Shown in pieces: positions 49,641 to 62,051 of a stretch of DNA of 64,000 bases (within the stretch, counting starts at the first letter, position 1; every line of letters starts with the position of its first letter). Location: positions 9,973,219-10,037,218 of the forward strand of contig NC_064444.1 of assembly GCF_023343835.1 (NCBI RefSeq). Reading direction: 5' to 3'. The translations under genes were made by a program, and so were the position numbers. This DNA comes from Lagopus muta (taxonomy: Eukaryota; Chordata; Aves; Galliformes; Phasianidae). Under the pieces are notes generated by a model, which was not told the origin of the DNA, did not search any database, and saw only the letters and a program-made list of their open reading frames with translations.

Positions 49641-52600
49641 AATGAGCGGCACAAAAAACTGTGTGGGACCTTAACTCGGCATCCAGAGAGCGGCCTATCA
49701 TTTATCTCTGCCTGCTTTACAACTGTTTTGTTGGGTTTTGTTTTGTTTTGTTTTTCCATTGCCTTCTGTGATATTTTTCACCTATCAGAGCACAGTTTAG
49801 CTCCACTATATTTGTAAGTTAACGGACGGTGATCATTTTTGTCCATTCACATCTTTTGTTACTTTGTGCAGCCTGTGGCTGTGGCGATGTTGTGTAGATG
49901 TGGAGTGCCATGAGAAACTCTCTTGTATGTCCCTAACGTGGGTGTTCAGGGAAAAGGATTGCACTGGCACGGAGTGGTTGGTCGGTGAGATTTCATCATG
50001 GAAGGGTTTAGTGGGGTATTGCGTGCTGTGATTTCAGAGAACTTGGATTCTCAGGGGCTTAACGGCTCCGAGCAAGTCCAGGAGCTGGCAGCAGTGCATT
50101 CTGCCGTGTCTGCAGGGCTCTGGTTAGTGCTGACAGCCACAGAGATGAGATTCCTCTCCCTGTGGAGCCAACCCTTTCACTGGGTCCTGGGAAGCAGCAG
50201 TCAGAACTGGGCCTTGCCTGACTCGTCAGAGTGCTGCTGCAGCAGCTGGATGCCAACACTGGCTCTGGCTGTGCACGGTGCTCAGCTCTGACTGCCAACC
50301 AGGAGCTGATAGATCCCTTGCCGGGGCACAGATGCTTTCTGTGCCCTGCGTGCTCAGCCCCGAGAGAGGCCGTGTGATGGGGCTGTTATTGCTCAGAGCA
50401 GTGACAGTATCTATTGGGTCAATCTGAGGGTGCTTCTGGGATTTTCAGCTGCACTGTCACATAGCTCAAGTTTCAGCTCTTTGTCGATGTTGCAGCTGCC
50501 TCTATCAGGATTCAGACGATGTTGCAGCAATGGGAGCCAGCCTTGCCCCCGGTTACTGTGATTCTCACCTTTGTGATGGCTTTCACTCTTATCTAGTCTG
50601 AGTGGGAAAGCCTAAGATGGCTTGCAGCTGAACTTGTCACACTGCCGTGTTGCAGATTGCTTTCTTGAAGCAAGGCCTGATAACCCAGTTAAAAAGCCAC
50701 AGCCAGCTTGAAATTATTTTTAGCTTTTCTTTTAATTCTCTGTCATGTAGTTTTAGAAAATAGCTTGGTAGTGTTTTCCACTAGTTTGATGTATTACTGC
50801 CAGTAGGACCAAGTAGATAATCATCTTTATGTACAGCTTGATTCGGGCTCTCGGAGACCAGGTAGAGGGCAATTAACAGTGCACAGTGTTACGTTCTTTG
50901 GATGCTGGTGGTTGTAGGTTTGTTTCAGGGAGCCTACATTTTAAAATATGACTTTGTTAGTACTGTTGTTTTAATCAGAGGAAGGTTATTAGTGACTTAG
51001 TACCTTCAGAACTCTTCAAGTTGCTGAATACTCGCTTTCTAATGTAATAGTTTAAGCACGGAGGCGTTTGAGACAGGCTTGAGAAGCTGTGCCTGATTCC
51101 TGAAGGCTGGCTGGCAGAGCTGGGTATTCTGGGAAGGCAGCTGCTGTAGGGCTCTCAGTGGTGGGCAGCCCTGCCTGCAGCCTCTGCCCTGTGCCTTGGG
51201 GGTTGTGCTGCAGCTCCAGCCTGGCCCCAGCTCCACTAGGGTGCATAATTCCGTGCTTGGCCATGCGCCTTGCTGACCCTGTACTGCCTTGCTAGCTGGC
51301 TCCCTGGCTTGACCTCAGCCATGCCTTGTCACCACAGACCTGTCTGGCAACAGCTGAGCTGCTGGGTGACCCAGAGTACATCATAGGCCCTGCTTTGCTC
51401 TTCCTGCTCGCTGACATTGAGGTCCCTGCCTGCCTTGCAGTCGCTCTGGACTCCACATTCGTCTTTGACAGGCAGAGCAGCCCCTTGCATGCACATGTGC
51501 ATTTCTATTCAATACTTTAGTTACCCTTAATACCGTGGGAACTTAAATTGCTTTTCTGGACAGTGGACAAAGATGTAATCTTAACAGGGCTGAAGTAACT
51601 AATTTGAAATTATTTAGATAGGCTCCAAGAGTATTTACGTTTTCCAAAAGTTACAAATATGTTGTTAAAACCGAAATCAATGGGAAACACTAGGAGAGAC
51701 TTGTACATTAGTTTGTACACCAGATTCTAGACTGAACTCCTAAATTTCAGGGCTTGACTTCCTGAAGACATTTTCTGTCTCCTGGTCCTTGACAAGCACG
51801 TTCCTCTGGTTGACCCCTATGGCCATCCAACCTGGAGCTCTATTCTTCACTGATCCATTTCTGGAAGAAGTGTTGGTTATGCTTATGTTTTCTGTAGCAT
51901 TTTGTTTCTTATTTCATTTATTAGGGCACAGATAATTTATATAGACCTCCCAGGAGCATAATACTGTTCTAAGTTTTTGTCCAGTGAACAGAAAGTAAAG
52001 TGTCTTAGATTCTTACAATCATAGAGCTAACATTTAATTTGAGAAGGAGCCAATATTATTCTGTTAATGCTTAGGGGAGGTGCATGAAAGATCCCATCTC
52101 ACTAATCCTCGCCATCACAAGCTCCTTTGACCTTACTTTATCCATGGGCATTAGCTGGGTAATCCCGTCTTTCATTTTTTCTTATCAGAAGATTTACTGG
52201 GGGTGATGTTGGGCCTGCCTTCCAAATAGTTAACAGCAGTCAGTTGTGTTTGTCCTGTTCAAATCAACACAAATTGTCTTGTCTAAATCAATGTATAGAG
52301 TGGAAATACAAACATCAGTGATGCCTGTATTTTAAGCCTGGGAGCTTTTTGTCCTTGGCTCATCTGTTCTAATTTTATCTGAGACCTCAGTTCCCTCTGA
52401 GCTGTACTGCTTCTCTGTGGACCATCGCTGGTTGGTATTTGGTCTTCTGTGATTCTTATTGCCTCTTTTATGGATTACAGTCACTTCAACAGTTATGCAT
52501 CACTCTGAGCTTCAGTTGAAGCCATGTATTTTCAGGCAGATGTGGTTCTTTAAACTGCAGTAGATTTCACATTATGAAGTTGAAAGAAAGTGGACATTCT

Positions 52601-55600
52601 GTGTGTGTTTGGGGCAGCTGTGGGCGTTGACAATTTGGGGATCTTACTTGTGTTAGAAAGGAGTATCTCACAGAGCTTTAAAGCACCATCTTGGTATTTA
52701 TTCAGTCCAAAAAACATTACGTAGAGTCTATGCCAAGCAGTTGGATTAAAAATATCTTTGTAAGTCTTCTGGGACTTGCGCACCAAAGCTGTTAGATCTC
52801 TGTCTGTTATCTCAAACATTTAGTTTCTACCAGAATAATAGGCTTTTTTCTTTTCTTTTCTTTTTTTTAAAGATCTAGCTGAATTCCAGTATATAACTGT
52901 TAATCTGATGGAAGCAGTGAATTACAGAATTATAGAACATATGGGTAGAATCTTTCTTAAAGCTGATTTATAACATAACAAGTTGGATATTGATCCTGTG
53001 TCTGACATGGCAATTATGTTAAACTTTCTTTGATTCTCAAACAGTTATATTTTAGGATTTTTTTGTTTTCTTTTTTCTCCTTCCAACTGTCTTGCTGTAA
53101 AACAAATTCATCATTTAGAAGGCTGTTTCCTTTTGGTTCACCTAACAATGAACAGCATTGAGACATTCCTTATTCTGATAAGGTGTCGTAATTCCTTAAA
53201 TAAGGAAATCTGTTTGTTTCAGAAGTTTAATCTTATTTATCTAAAGAAATTCTTTAAATGGGGATTTCCCTCCCCCTCCCAAAATCCTAAGCAACGTTTC
53301 AGGAGATCTTCTTGTTTCACACTTACTGTGGCTGCTTCCTGTGTATCTAAGTTCTCTCAGTACAAAGCTTTTTGTAGTCACCATTTAAGACCTGTTATTT
53401 GTTATCTAAGGATGTTTGCTGCATTATTTATATACAGTCACTTATTTCACTGCAGGGCACGCTTGGATTTTTGTCTGTTGCTGTTGGTAGATGCATGCTG
53501 CACTGGGAATCCCTGGTGACGTGGTTATCACTTTACTCTTTTAATTGGTAATTAATAGATCCACCCTGCCACAATCTTGTAGCTCTTTACTTTTGTTTTT
53601 TGGTTCATTTGTTCTACGGTTAATGTGTAGAAGTTGGAAAAACTTTAAACGCAAAGGGAAAAATATTACTTGAGTAGTTAGTTTGCTGACCCATGTGGAT
53701 GAGAATGTCATAGTGATATTGACTTAAAGGCTTGCAAGACTTTTAACTCCCTTATAAAAATTTTAAAGTAAACTGAAATGACCCAAAAATGCCAGAGCAA
53801 CCTGGCTTCTCACCCGGTGTTCTTTAATCATGATAATATATTGCCTTTCTCCTCGGTAAATTCAAGGCATGTAGCGTATTTGTCTGCAATTGTGGAGACA
53901 TGTTCACTCGAGTAAATATTCTATATTGACAGATTTAGAAATCAGAATGTCTGCTGTTGTCAGTTTTATCAATTACACCGTGGCAGGGAAACCCACATTT
54001 TTAATGAATATGATAATTTTATTTTCAAATCTCGTCTTCCAGATGCATCCATTGGATTCTTGAGAGAAAAGACAGTCAGAATCCTAATGAAATCAGAAGT
54101 CTGAAAGTATGCCACATTTCACAGATTGACAGCATCTTTTGTAATTTGACATGGTGAAGGGAGATGGGTTTGGAGGCAAATCCAACCTATGCTGTTTGGA
54201 ATTGCAATCAACCTATTTCAACACACGATTTTGAGGCTTGGTTCAGACAGTGCTGCGCATCAGAAGTTATGTTTAACTGTGGTTAAGCACTAATGCCTTC
54301 CTGTCCTTCCCGCCCCTCTCACAATTCAGGTTGGTGGAAGAATGTGTATTCCTTTTCTTTGAAGGTTAAAAGATGGGTTGTCACATATCAGTATATTTCC
54401 CGTGAGCACAAACTTCTGTGAGCTATCATGTTCTGTTACCCAATGCAGTCTGAGTTCAGTGTGTGTAAGGTGCAATATGAAATACTTTCTGTGCCCATCC
54501 TTTTTCAGTTGCAGACACACGTGAAAAATAAGCAATTTTAGATGGGTGTGATGAGGGATCAGCAGCGGATTAGTAAGATTGATTTGGGGATAGGGAATGA
54601 ATCTCAGCTCTGTGGTGTTTGTCAGTAATGTTGAGATAAAAAGGAAGTCATTCCAACAGGAGGGAATGTCAGAATGAGCTGCCCTAAGAAGGATTTTTGG
54701 TGAGAGATGAATTGACTCTAATAGGGATTTAAGCAGCTAAAGCAGGAAAAGCTTCTGGTCTGGAGTTTATAATGTTAGTTTTGTTTTTCTCTGTGAACTT
54801 TAAAGAGGGGGGGGAGAAGGCTGAGTTTTGATGCTGCAAAGGACTGGTAAGTGGTGTTTGCAAATGTGTGTAAAGAACAGTCTGCTCATGTAACCTGTTT
54901 TCATTGTATTGAGGAGAAAAGAACGGGGGAAAACACTTACTGGTCAAATGAAGTTGGTTTGATCCATTTGAATATGCAGCATTGTTTTCTGTACAGCTTT
55001 TAAAAATGCTAGTTTTTAATGTGAGGTGTTCCACTTGTCACTGTGACTGTTACTGTCATCCTATGCAACAAGAACTGCCTTGAATTTTGTCTTGTGGCTG
55101 TGTTTGTGAGAGAGCAATTATTTACATTTTCTGTTATCTGAAGTTAGGGAGGGATATATGTCAAGTGCAAAATCTGCATGTGTGTCTACAAGATAACTAG
55201 CAGTACTATTCTTTTAGGAGGAGTTTTTTTGAAGAACGAAATTGTGTAAGATATCTACAGTGTGCCTGGCTTGAAGATCAAGTATCTGGTGTTTAATATT
55301 GAGAGATTCCTATTGGTGGTGTGTTACAGCACTGTTTGGCAGTTCTTTTCAAGGCGATGAGGCCTATGACAGTTCCTCATGTAGGATCTCTGTGCAAGGC
55401 CACTGAGTGCAGTTGCAGGCAGTGCCACCGTGCTGTCACCACTCCATGTTCTGAATTGATAATTTAAGTAGAACCCGTTTGTGTGTCTGTAGGACTTAAC
55501 CCAAATACGCAGAGGATTATCAGTTTTAAGCTGTTTCTGCTAAGATTTTGAGTGGAATATAATGTATTATTTCTTCCATGATGTAGTACTTATATACTAC

Positions 55601-58600
55601 TAATAAACAACTATTAATCATAATGTACTACTGCAGATGTAACAAGCTAGTGCTGGTATTGACACATTAGTGTAGTTAATAGAGCTGCTGGCTGCGTGCT
55701 GGGGATGGTGGTGTCTGTTTTGGAGGGTAGCAGCGAGACATCTTAAACTGTCAGAGAGCTGTTGTTCTAGAATTCCCTTCCTTCCACTGTTGTGGAATCA
55801 GAAATCATTTCCATAAATGACAGTGTTTAATTCTCTCCTGGGGAAAAAATGAATTTCACATACCTCATTAAAGATTAGTTGGAGATCTGGTTTTAGCTCC
55901 ACTCTGCAGGAAAAACAGCTGTTCTGTAGGAAAGCAACCATGTTGGTTGCAAAAGATGCCAGTTGTAAGAGGCCACATTTTGTAGGATATATCTCTTGAC
56001 AATTAAAACAAATGAGAAGCTTTTTAACTATTTGCGTCAGTTGTTGGAATGAGGAATTATATTTTACACAAATCACATTCATGTTCTTATACTTGGAAAT
56101 CGTTAATGTCTGCTATAAACACATACGTTCCACGTTATTGTCCATGCCAGTCTCTTCATCACATCCTTTGTCCTCTGACAAGCCCTTGTCTGGTCGTGCT
56201 TCACTGGACACCCTGATGTTGTTTCTACAAGTTGTCAGGTCACATTTGTAGGTCTCAGTGCAGACAAGTGTAGTCCTGTGCAGTTCTGTTACAGTTCTTG
56301 CTTTGATATATGGTATGCAGTCAAGGGGAAACTTACAGAAATTTTCCTCCAGATTGCCTTTATCTGAAAGGGAAATAATCTCTAATTTTGATGATTTATT
56401 TAGTACTTCTGCTTGAGAATCAGATTGCTTATGATTGATGGAAGAAGATAACGTACTGGTGAGACCTGCAAGGCCACGTGCAGTGGATACACAGACAGGT
56501 CAAGAGAGACACTTACACCTGTCTCTTTGATTATATGCAGCACAGTTCGTGCTGACTATCCTAATGAGATTGTGAAGTATTCACATGTTTCAGAGGTACC
56601 CAACATATTGCTGAAAGCTTTGGTCTTGCCCAGATGACAAATGACATTAAGGTCTATTGACTACTAAAAGCAGGTATTTGGGGAAACATTTGCAAGTCCT
56701 TTTAGTTTTTGATTACTAAAGCTTATTGAGTCATTTGAGGCTGAATCTCACTCTTGATGCTGTTGTCCATAGTTTCCTTACAAGAGGTGTATCTCATCTA
56801 TAATTGTGTATTAGTAGCTGACATATTAATGTTCAGTGAACTCACAGTAAGTGACAAGAGGAGTTTGTATCCAGGTGTACTTCCTCAGCTGGAACCAGCT
56901 GCTCTTCAATCACGATGTTACGTTTTGGTGAATAAATGTGTGCAGGTTCAGAAGGATAAGCAGAATTTGAACGTGAGTTTGCGGGCTGATTAGGATGTTG
57001 ATTTCCAGATTCTAGGAAGATAAAATCAGTTACCTTTCTACTCCTGACAGTGTTACTGAGATGGCACTCAAACTCCTGGTAGATCTTTCTGTTACAGAGG
57101 AAGATTTTTGAAGGTTCTTAACTCTGATTTAGTGCTTGCTATTGAAGCCTGCAGTATCCCCAGGCAAACCAAGGTAATAGTGGGTATTTATAAACTCATG
57201 ACAACTTCTGTAAGGCCTGTTCCTTTGTGAAAAGTTGGACAATTTTGACACTAGCTTTTCCCCTTTGCATTTAGGTGGTTTGGGTTTTTTTTGTTTTGTT
57301 TTGTTTTGTTTTTAAACTAAGATCATCCAAGAATTCGGGCAGACATTGATCTTCTGATTTGGCACTTTTCATTTGGAGCTCTTCTCATTCTGGGTCATGC
57401 TGGGCTTAGGCACAGACCAGCACTGAGCACATTCCCTCCCCTACATTTTCTTCTGGTTTCCAGGACTTATTGTCCTGGGACTTCATGTACTGTGTCTCTG
57501 GTTTCATTTCCTAGGTTAGAATAGGGAAAGAATAACCATGCTGTTGTATTGTACATCCAGGTTCTGGAATGCTCTTTTGAGGTTCCTTCTGGCTTCTTTT
57601 TTAATGTGTGTTTTAACAGAACCTGCAAGCAGAGAAGAAGGTATGTTTGTAATGAGGCAATTTCTGTTTGTTGGAAACTTGGGCTTCACATGCAGTGTTG
57701 TTCCAGACTGATACTTTTCTTTTTTGTCACTTTTTCAATGATGCTTCCCTACTGTTTATTGCACAATCAGGAGCTCTTCTGTGCTCACTGATTGGTGTAA
57801 TAGCAAAAACAAAAAAATGAATTTTTTCTCTCAACTTATAATTTTTAATTAGCTTTTTAAATTTTTTTTTAATTAACTTTTAATTTAAAATTTTGTTGAT
57901 TTCTGGAGATTGGAATTGTTGCATTCTCTGTTGGCTATATAATTATATTTTTTACTTTAATCTTAAATAGAAGTGAAAACGGTATTACAACTTCAGTGAT
58001 CTTTTTATTCAGGAAATTCATTACTTAAGGTAGATTAATTAGGATCTTTCTGACAACAAATACTTAATTATTTTAAAAATTCAGAATTGCTGTAATCATT
58101 GAATATACAAAACATACCTTTATTTTTTTTTCTAGTAGCATACTTTCAGAAAACACACATTCAAACTTGTAAAATGTAACGATGTGTGATCTTTCCTAAG
58201 AAGAAATACTGTTAGGAAGTAATGCAAGTCACTCTGATCTTGCAGTTTGGCAGCAGTTGTGCTTATTTTTTTCCCCATTATGTCTATATGTGGGTGACTG
58301 TAGGAGAAGAGCCAAAAGGTTTTTCTGGATCGCATGCCAACAATATTGCAGACATTATATCCTCAGGATACGTGTTTGTTACTCTGCATGCTGCTGTGTA
58401 GCTAAGTATTTCTTCGTTTCTGTTTGACTGCTAGGGAAAGATTGGTATTTGTTGCACTTAACACTTACTGTGATGGACGTGAATGACAACGTACCTGAAT
58501 GGGCCATGGAACCCTTCCCATTCTTGGCTGTGGTTTCTCCCCAAGCTACAGAGGGAACTGAAGTATATAAGCTGCTGGCTGTGGATGCGGATGAAGGGGT

Positions 58601-61600
58601 CAATGGAACTGTAGAATATTTTCTCCTGGAAGGTAAATTTAAACCTCGCTTCTGCGTTTGTATTAAGCTTCAGTATTGTGACATCTTTGTCTTCTTACTT
58701 TTAGTGGAAAACCTTCCTTTCCTACTTAAAAAAAAGTTTACAAGCCTTTGGTGTTGAGGGTGAGAAAGATAAACTTGTAGAGAGTGTGTGGACAGACTGG
58801 TCAGTTTGGAAGCATGTTCTCTTTGCAAAGTTGGGTTCCTGACCAGATTGTTGCCTGTGAGGGCAGTGGACACGGGAGTAGCACTGCAGTACCACGGGCC
58901 TTGGGCACAGGAGCAGCAGTGGTAGTCATAGACAGCACCTTTCTGGTTTGGTTGGAAGAAGCTGACGTTCCTTTTTCCTTGTGGAAGTTGTGCTTCTGGT
59001 CAGTTTCAAAGAAATTCTTAAGGATCTGGGCACCTTAGCTTTGCAAAGCTGCTGCAGATTCACTCATAATTTTCTTAGCTGGGGCACTTAAAAGAAACTT
59101 CAGTTCAGAGTTGTGTAAGCAGAAAGGCAGTGGGAATACCACTCCAGAGGCAGTCTGTTCCTCTTGACCAGAGCATGCCCTGGCAGGGTATTTTCTTCAA
59201 AGGGATATTTCAGCATCAAATAACAGCAAAATATTGGAGGGTAAAGAAAGGCTGGCGTCTAACAAAATAAAATACGGTTTAGAAATGTAATAATCCCTGT
59301 AATTAGTGAGTTCAAAACAAACTTTTTATATTTTTTCCATGAATATTAATTCTAAGACAAAACCAACTCAGGAATTGATTCCCTGTTCTCAGTATTAATC
59401 AAATAAAAATGTTCGTTCTTGCTGACAGCAGTTTGTGACTCTTCTTCCTAGGTGGAGAAGGCAGATTTCAGGTTGAGAGGGACACGGGCTGGATCAAAAC
59501 AACAGGCTTGCCATTAGTGAGGAATAAGGAGTATTTGCTGACCGTGCTGGCAGCAGATAAACTTGGAAGCAAAGGGTCTCCAGCCTCTGTTTCTGTAATT
59601 GCTGGCTTTCGACCACCACAGTTCACCAACACATCATACCTGGTTTATGTTCCTGAAAGTATGGCAGAAAGAAAATCGTAAGTAACAGGAAAAAGTAGTG
59701 TGGTGATATTACGTTGTTAGTTCAACATGTGCTTGATCTCCCCAAAGCCTCACTATTGTCTGTGAATACTAGATACTGTGAATATTAATTTAGATATTTT
59801 AATTGAAGTGATTACATTCATTTGATGTATTTTAGTCACTGTTTTACACCGAACAGTGGTGATGAATAAGCGTGATTTCTTGATTTTAAACAATGAAGAA
59901 AGTATTAGCAGAATTGTCTCTTAGTTTTCAAACAAAATGCAGAATTCAAATTAAAAGCATTACATCGCAAAGGAAGCTGTCTTGGCATGAAAGTGTGTGT
60001 CAGTTCTATGTGTCAGCATTTGGAAAAGTAGATTCTCCACCAAATGAAATGTGGAAAAAACAAGGGGCTGTCTGTGCTGTCTTCATCAATCATGGTGACA
60101 AACCGAGTGAAAATGGAGATGCTGCAAAACTTGCCATTTTACTTCTCTATCCGTTGGCTAACTATGTGCATCCAAATAGCACAGAAAGTGTTAGTAATGG
60201 AGGCCCACCTGAATGCTTAGTTCCTTCTTTCACAGATTCTTTTGGTATCAGGGCAAACATTTTCCTTCTGCAGTTGAATTGAGAATACTTTTTTTTGCCA
60301 GTAAACATCTCCCTTGTGTGACCTTTCAACTTAGTCAGCTCTGTTACTATCTGTAGTACTGTATTGTACTGTTCAGTCTACAACAGTTATACGGTGTCTG
60401 AGGTTTGTCAAGATTAAAAAAAAATCATCAGTTGTTAATTGCAAATAATAATGTTTTTCTTTAAAACTGCAGTAAAGTTATTTAGCACATGCATAAAAGA
60501 AATTAAAGAGGTGTGTAATGCCAGAATACCTAACAGGTATCTGCTGTTCAATGAGGATGAAAAATAATAGAATTCTTTGTAACTCTTTTTTACCACTGTT
60601 TAAAGATAGGCTTGCACACCTGTTATAATGATAGGAGATTAATTGCTTTGTCAATTTGCATAATATCCAAAAGGAATTCAGTATTTGGTTGGTTATGGTT
60701 ATTACTATGCCATAAGAGGTTTTAATGTGAATGGTGTGCCCAGTGAAAGTGCTTTTCTGTTGTGTGCTAACCAGAAGCAGTCCTGAAAATCACTGTGGAA
60801 TCCTGAAGTTTTTGTATCTAAATTAGACCAACTGCAGGAAAACAGAGCTGCTGTCATGTGCTGTGTTTTGTAGGGCTGGGTTTCACAAGCGTAGGTTGAT
60901 TTAAGACTGCTGCTGACAAGAAGCATTACCAAACCTTTCCTTTGGTCCAGCATTAGCTCTAATATGTTAGCTGAGCTGGCAGGCTGATCCGAGGAAAGAC
61001 AGAATGAAAAAGCAGAGAGTTTTCGGCTGGGTTGTTAGATGTGCTCACAGCTGAGCCTTGTGATTGTGCTGACAGGAGGAGAGGAGAGGTGGCATGAGCA
61101 TGCAGCTGGGGTGGAGAGAGGGAAGGAGAGCAAAGTAATTCCTATTGGCAGGAATATGGTCTTGTGTTGGCTTAAGCTGGCTGTGAGACAACAGAAAGAA
61201 GAATAAAGCAAGAAAGTGGCCTACAGCAACCTTTTGCAGTGTTTCAGAGTTGCACCTGAGGGAATTTACAAGGCAGCAGCATGAAAAAAGGAAAGGACAG
61301 AAGTGTTCAGACAAATTGAGCTTTGTCTTTCTGAATGAAGTTGTCAGTGGGTCTCAGGTGTTGCAGGGCTCTTCTGGGAGATGGAATCCTTTCTCCTAAG
61401 AGATTTCGCAATAAGGCAATGAACATTTGATGAATTAGTGTTCTGCTTTAAACCCTGTAACAATTACTATTTTATAATGTATTTCTTCATGCTGCAACTA
61501 CATTTCCCACTTGAAGACTTCAAGCACATCTATGGGAAAAAGTGTCAGATAAGCTAAAACCTTGTGGTTCTGCATGCACTGCTACAGGCACGTGGCCAGT

Positions 61601-62016
61601 GGCTGCCTTTTCCCTGCTGGCAGGTGTCTAAAACATTAGAGCAGTATGACTGCAGCAGCAAATTTACCGTGCTATCATTATTAAAAGGAATATTTTGCAT
61701 TTTATGTTTAGGTTTTCCTGCCTTAGAATCATCACCACCTGATAAGAAAGGTAGAGTAGGAAAATTCAGTTGCTGCAAAAATGAAGTCCTCTGTTTCTTT
61801 GTTTTTAATCCTTACTGTGCTCAGCTTGCAAGAGTCTTATCTTTTTCTGTTTAATCTCAAGATAATAGAAATACTGTGTTACAAAATGTTTGAATTTGGA
61901 GTTCAGGTACAGGTGTCAGCACGTATTGCTCTAATCAGATCTACGGGATTGCAGCTGGTTTTGATGTGTAGTATTTTTTGCTGTATTTTTCATTGCTGAA
62001 TTATTACATGCTTAAG

Positions 62017-62051
<35 letters not shown>

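Noticed and set aside
48348-49817. 489-codon plus-strand open frame in another frame of cadherin exon 1
   Set aside because: It is an Arg/Ala/Pro-rich shadow frame created by lack of AT-rich stop codons in the CpG island.
53133-53519. 128-codon open frame in cadherin intron 1
   Set aside because: Phe/Leu/Cys-rich translation typical of T-rich non-coding DNA; no similarity or splice context.
59893-60282. 129-codon open frame in cadherin intron 3
   Set aside because: No recognisable family, no flanking splice logic in phase with the cadherin, and length within chance expectation for 64 kb of six-frame AT-rich sequence.
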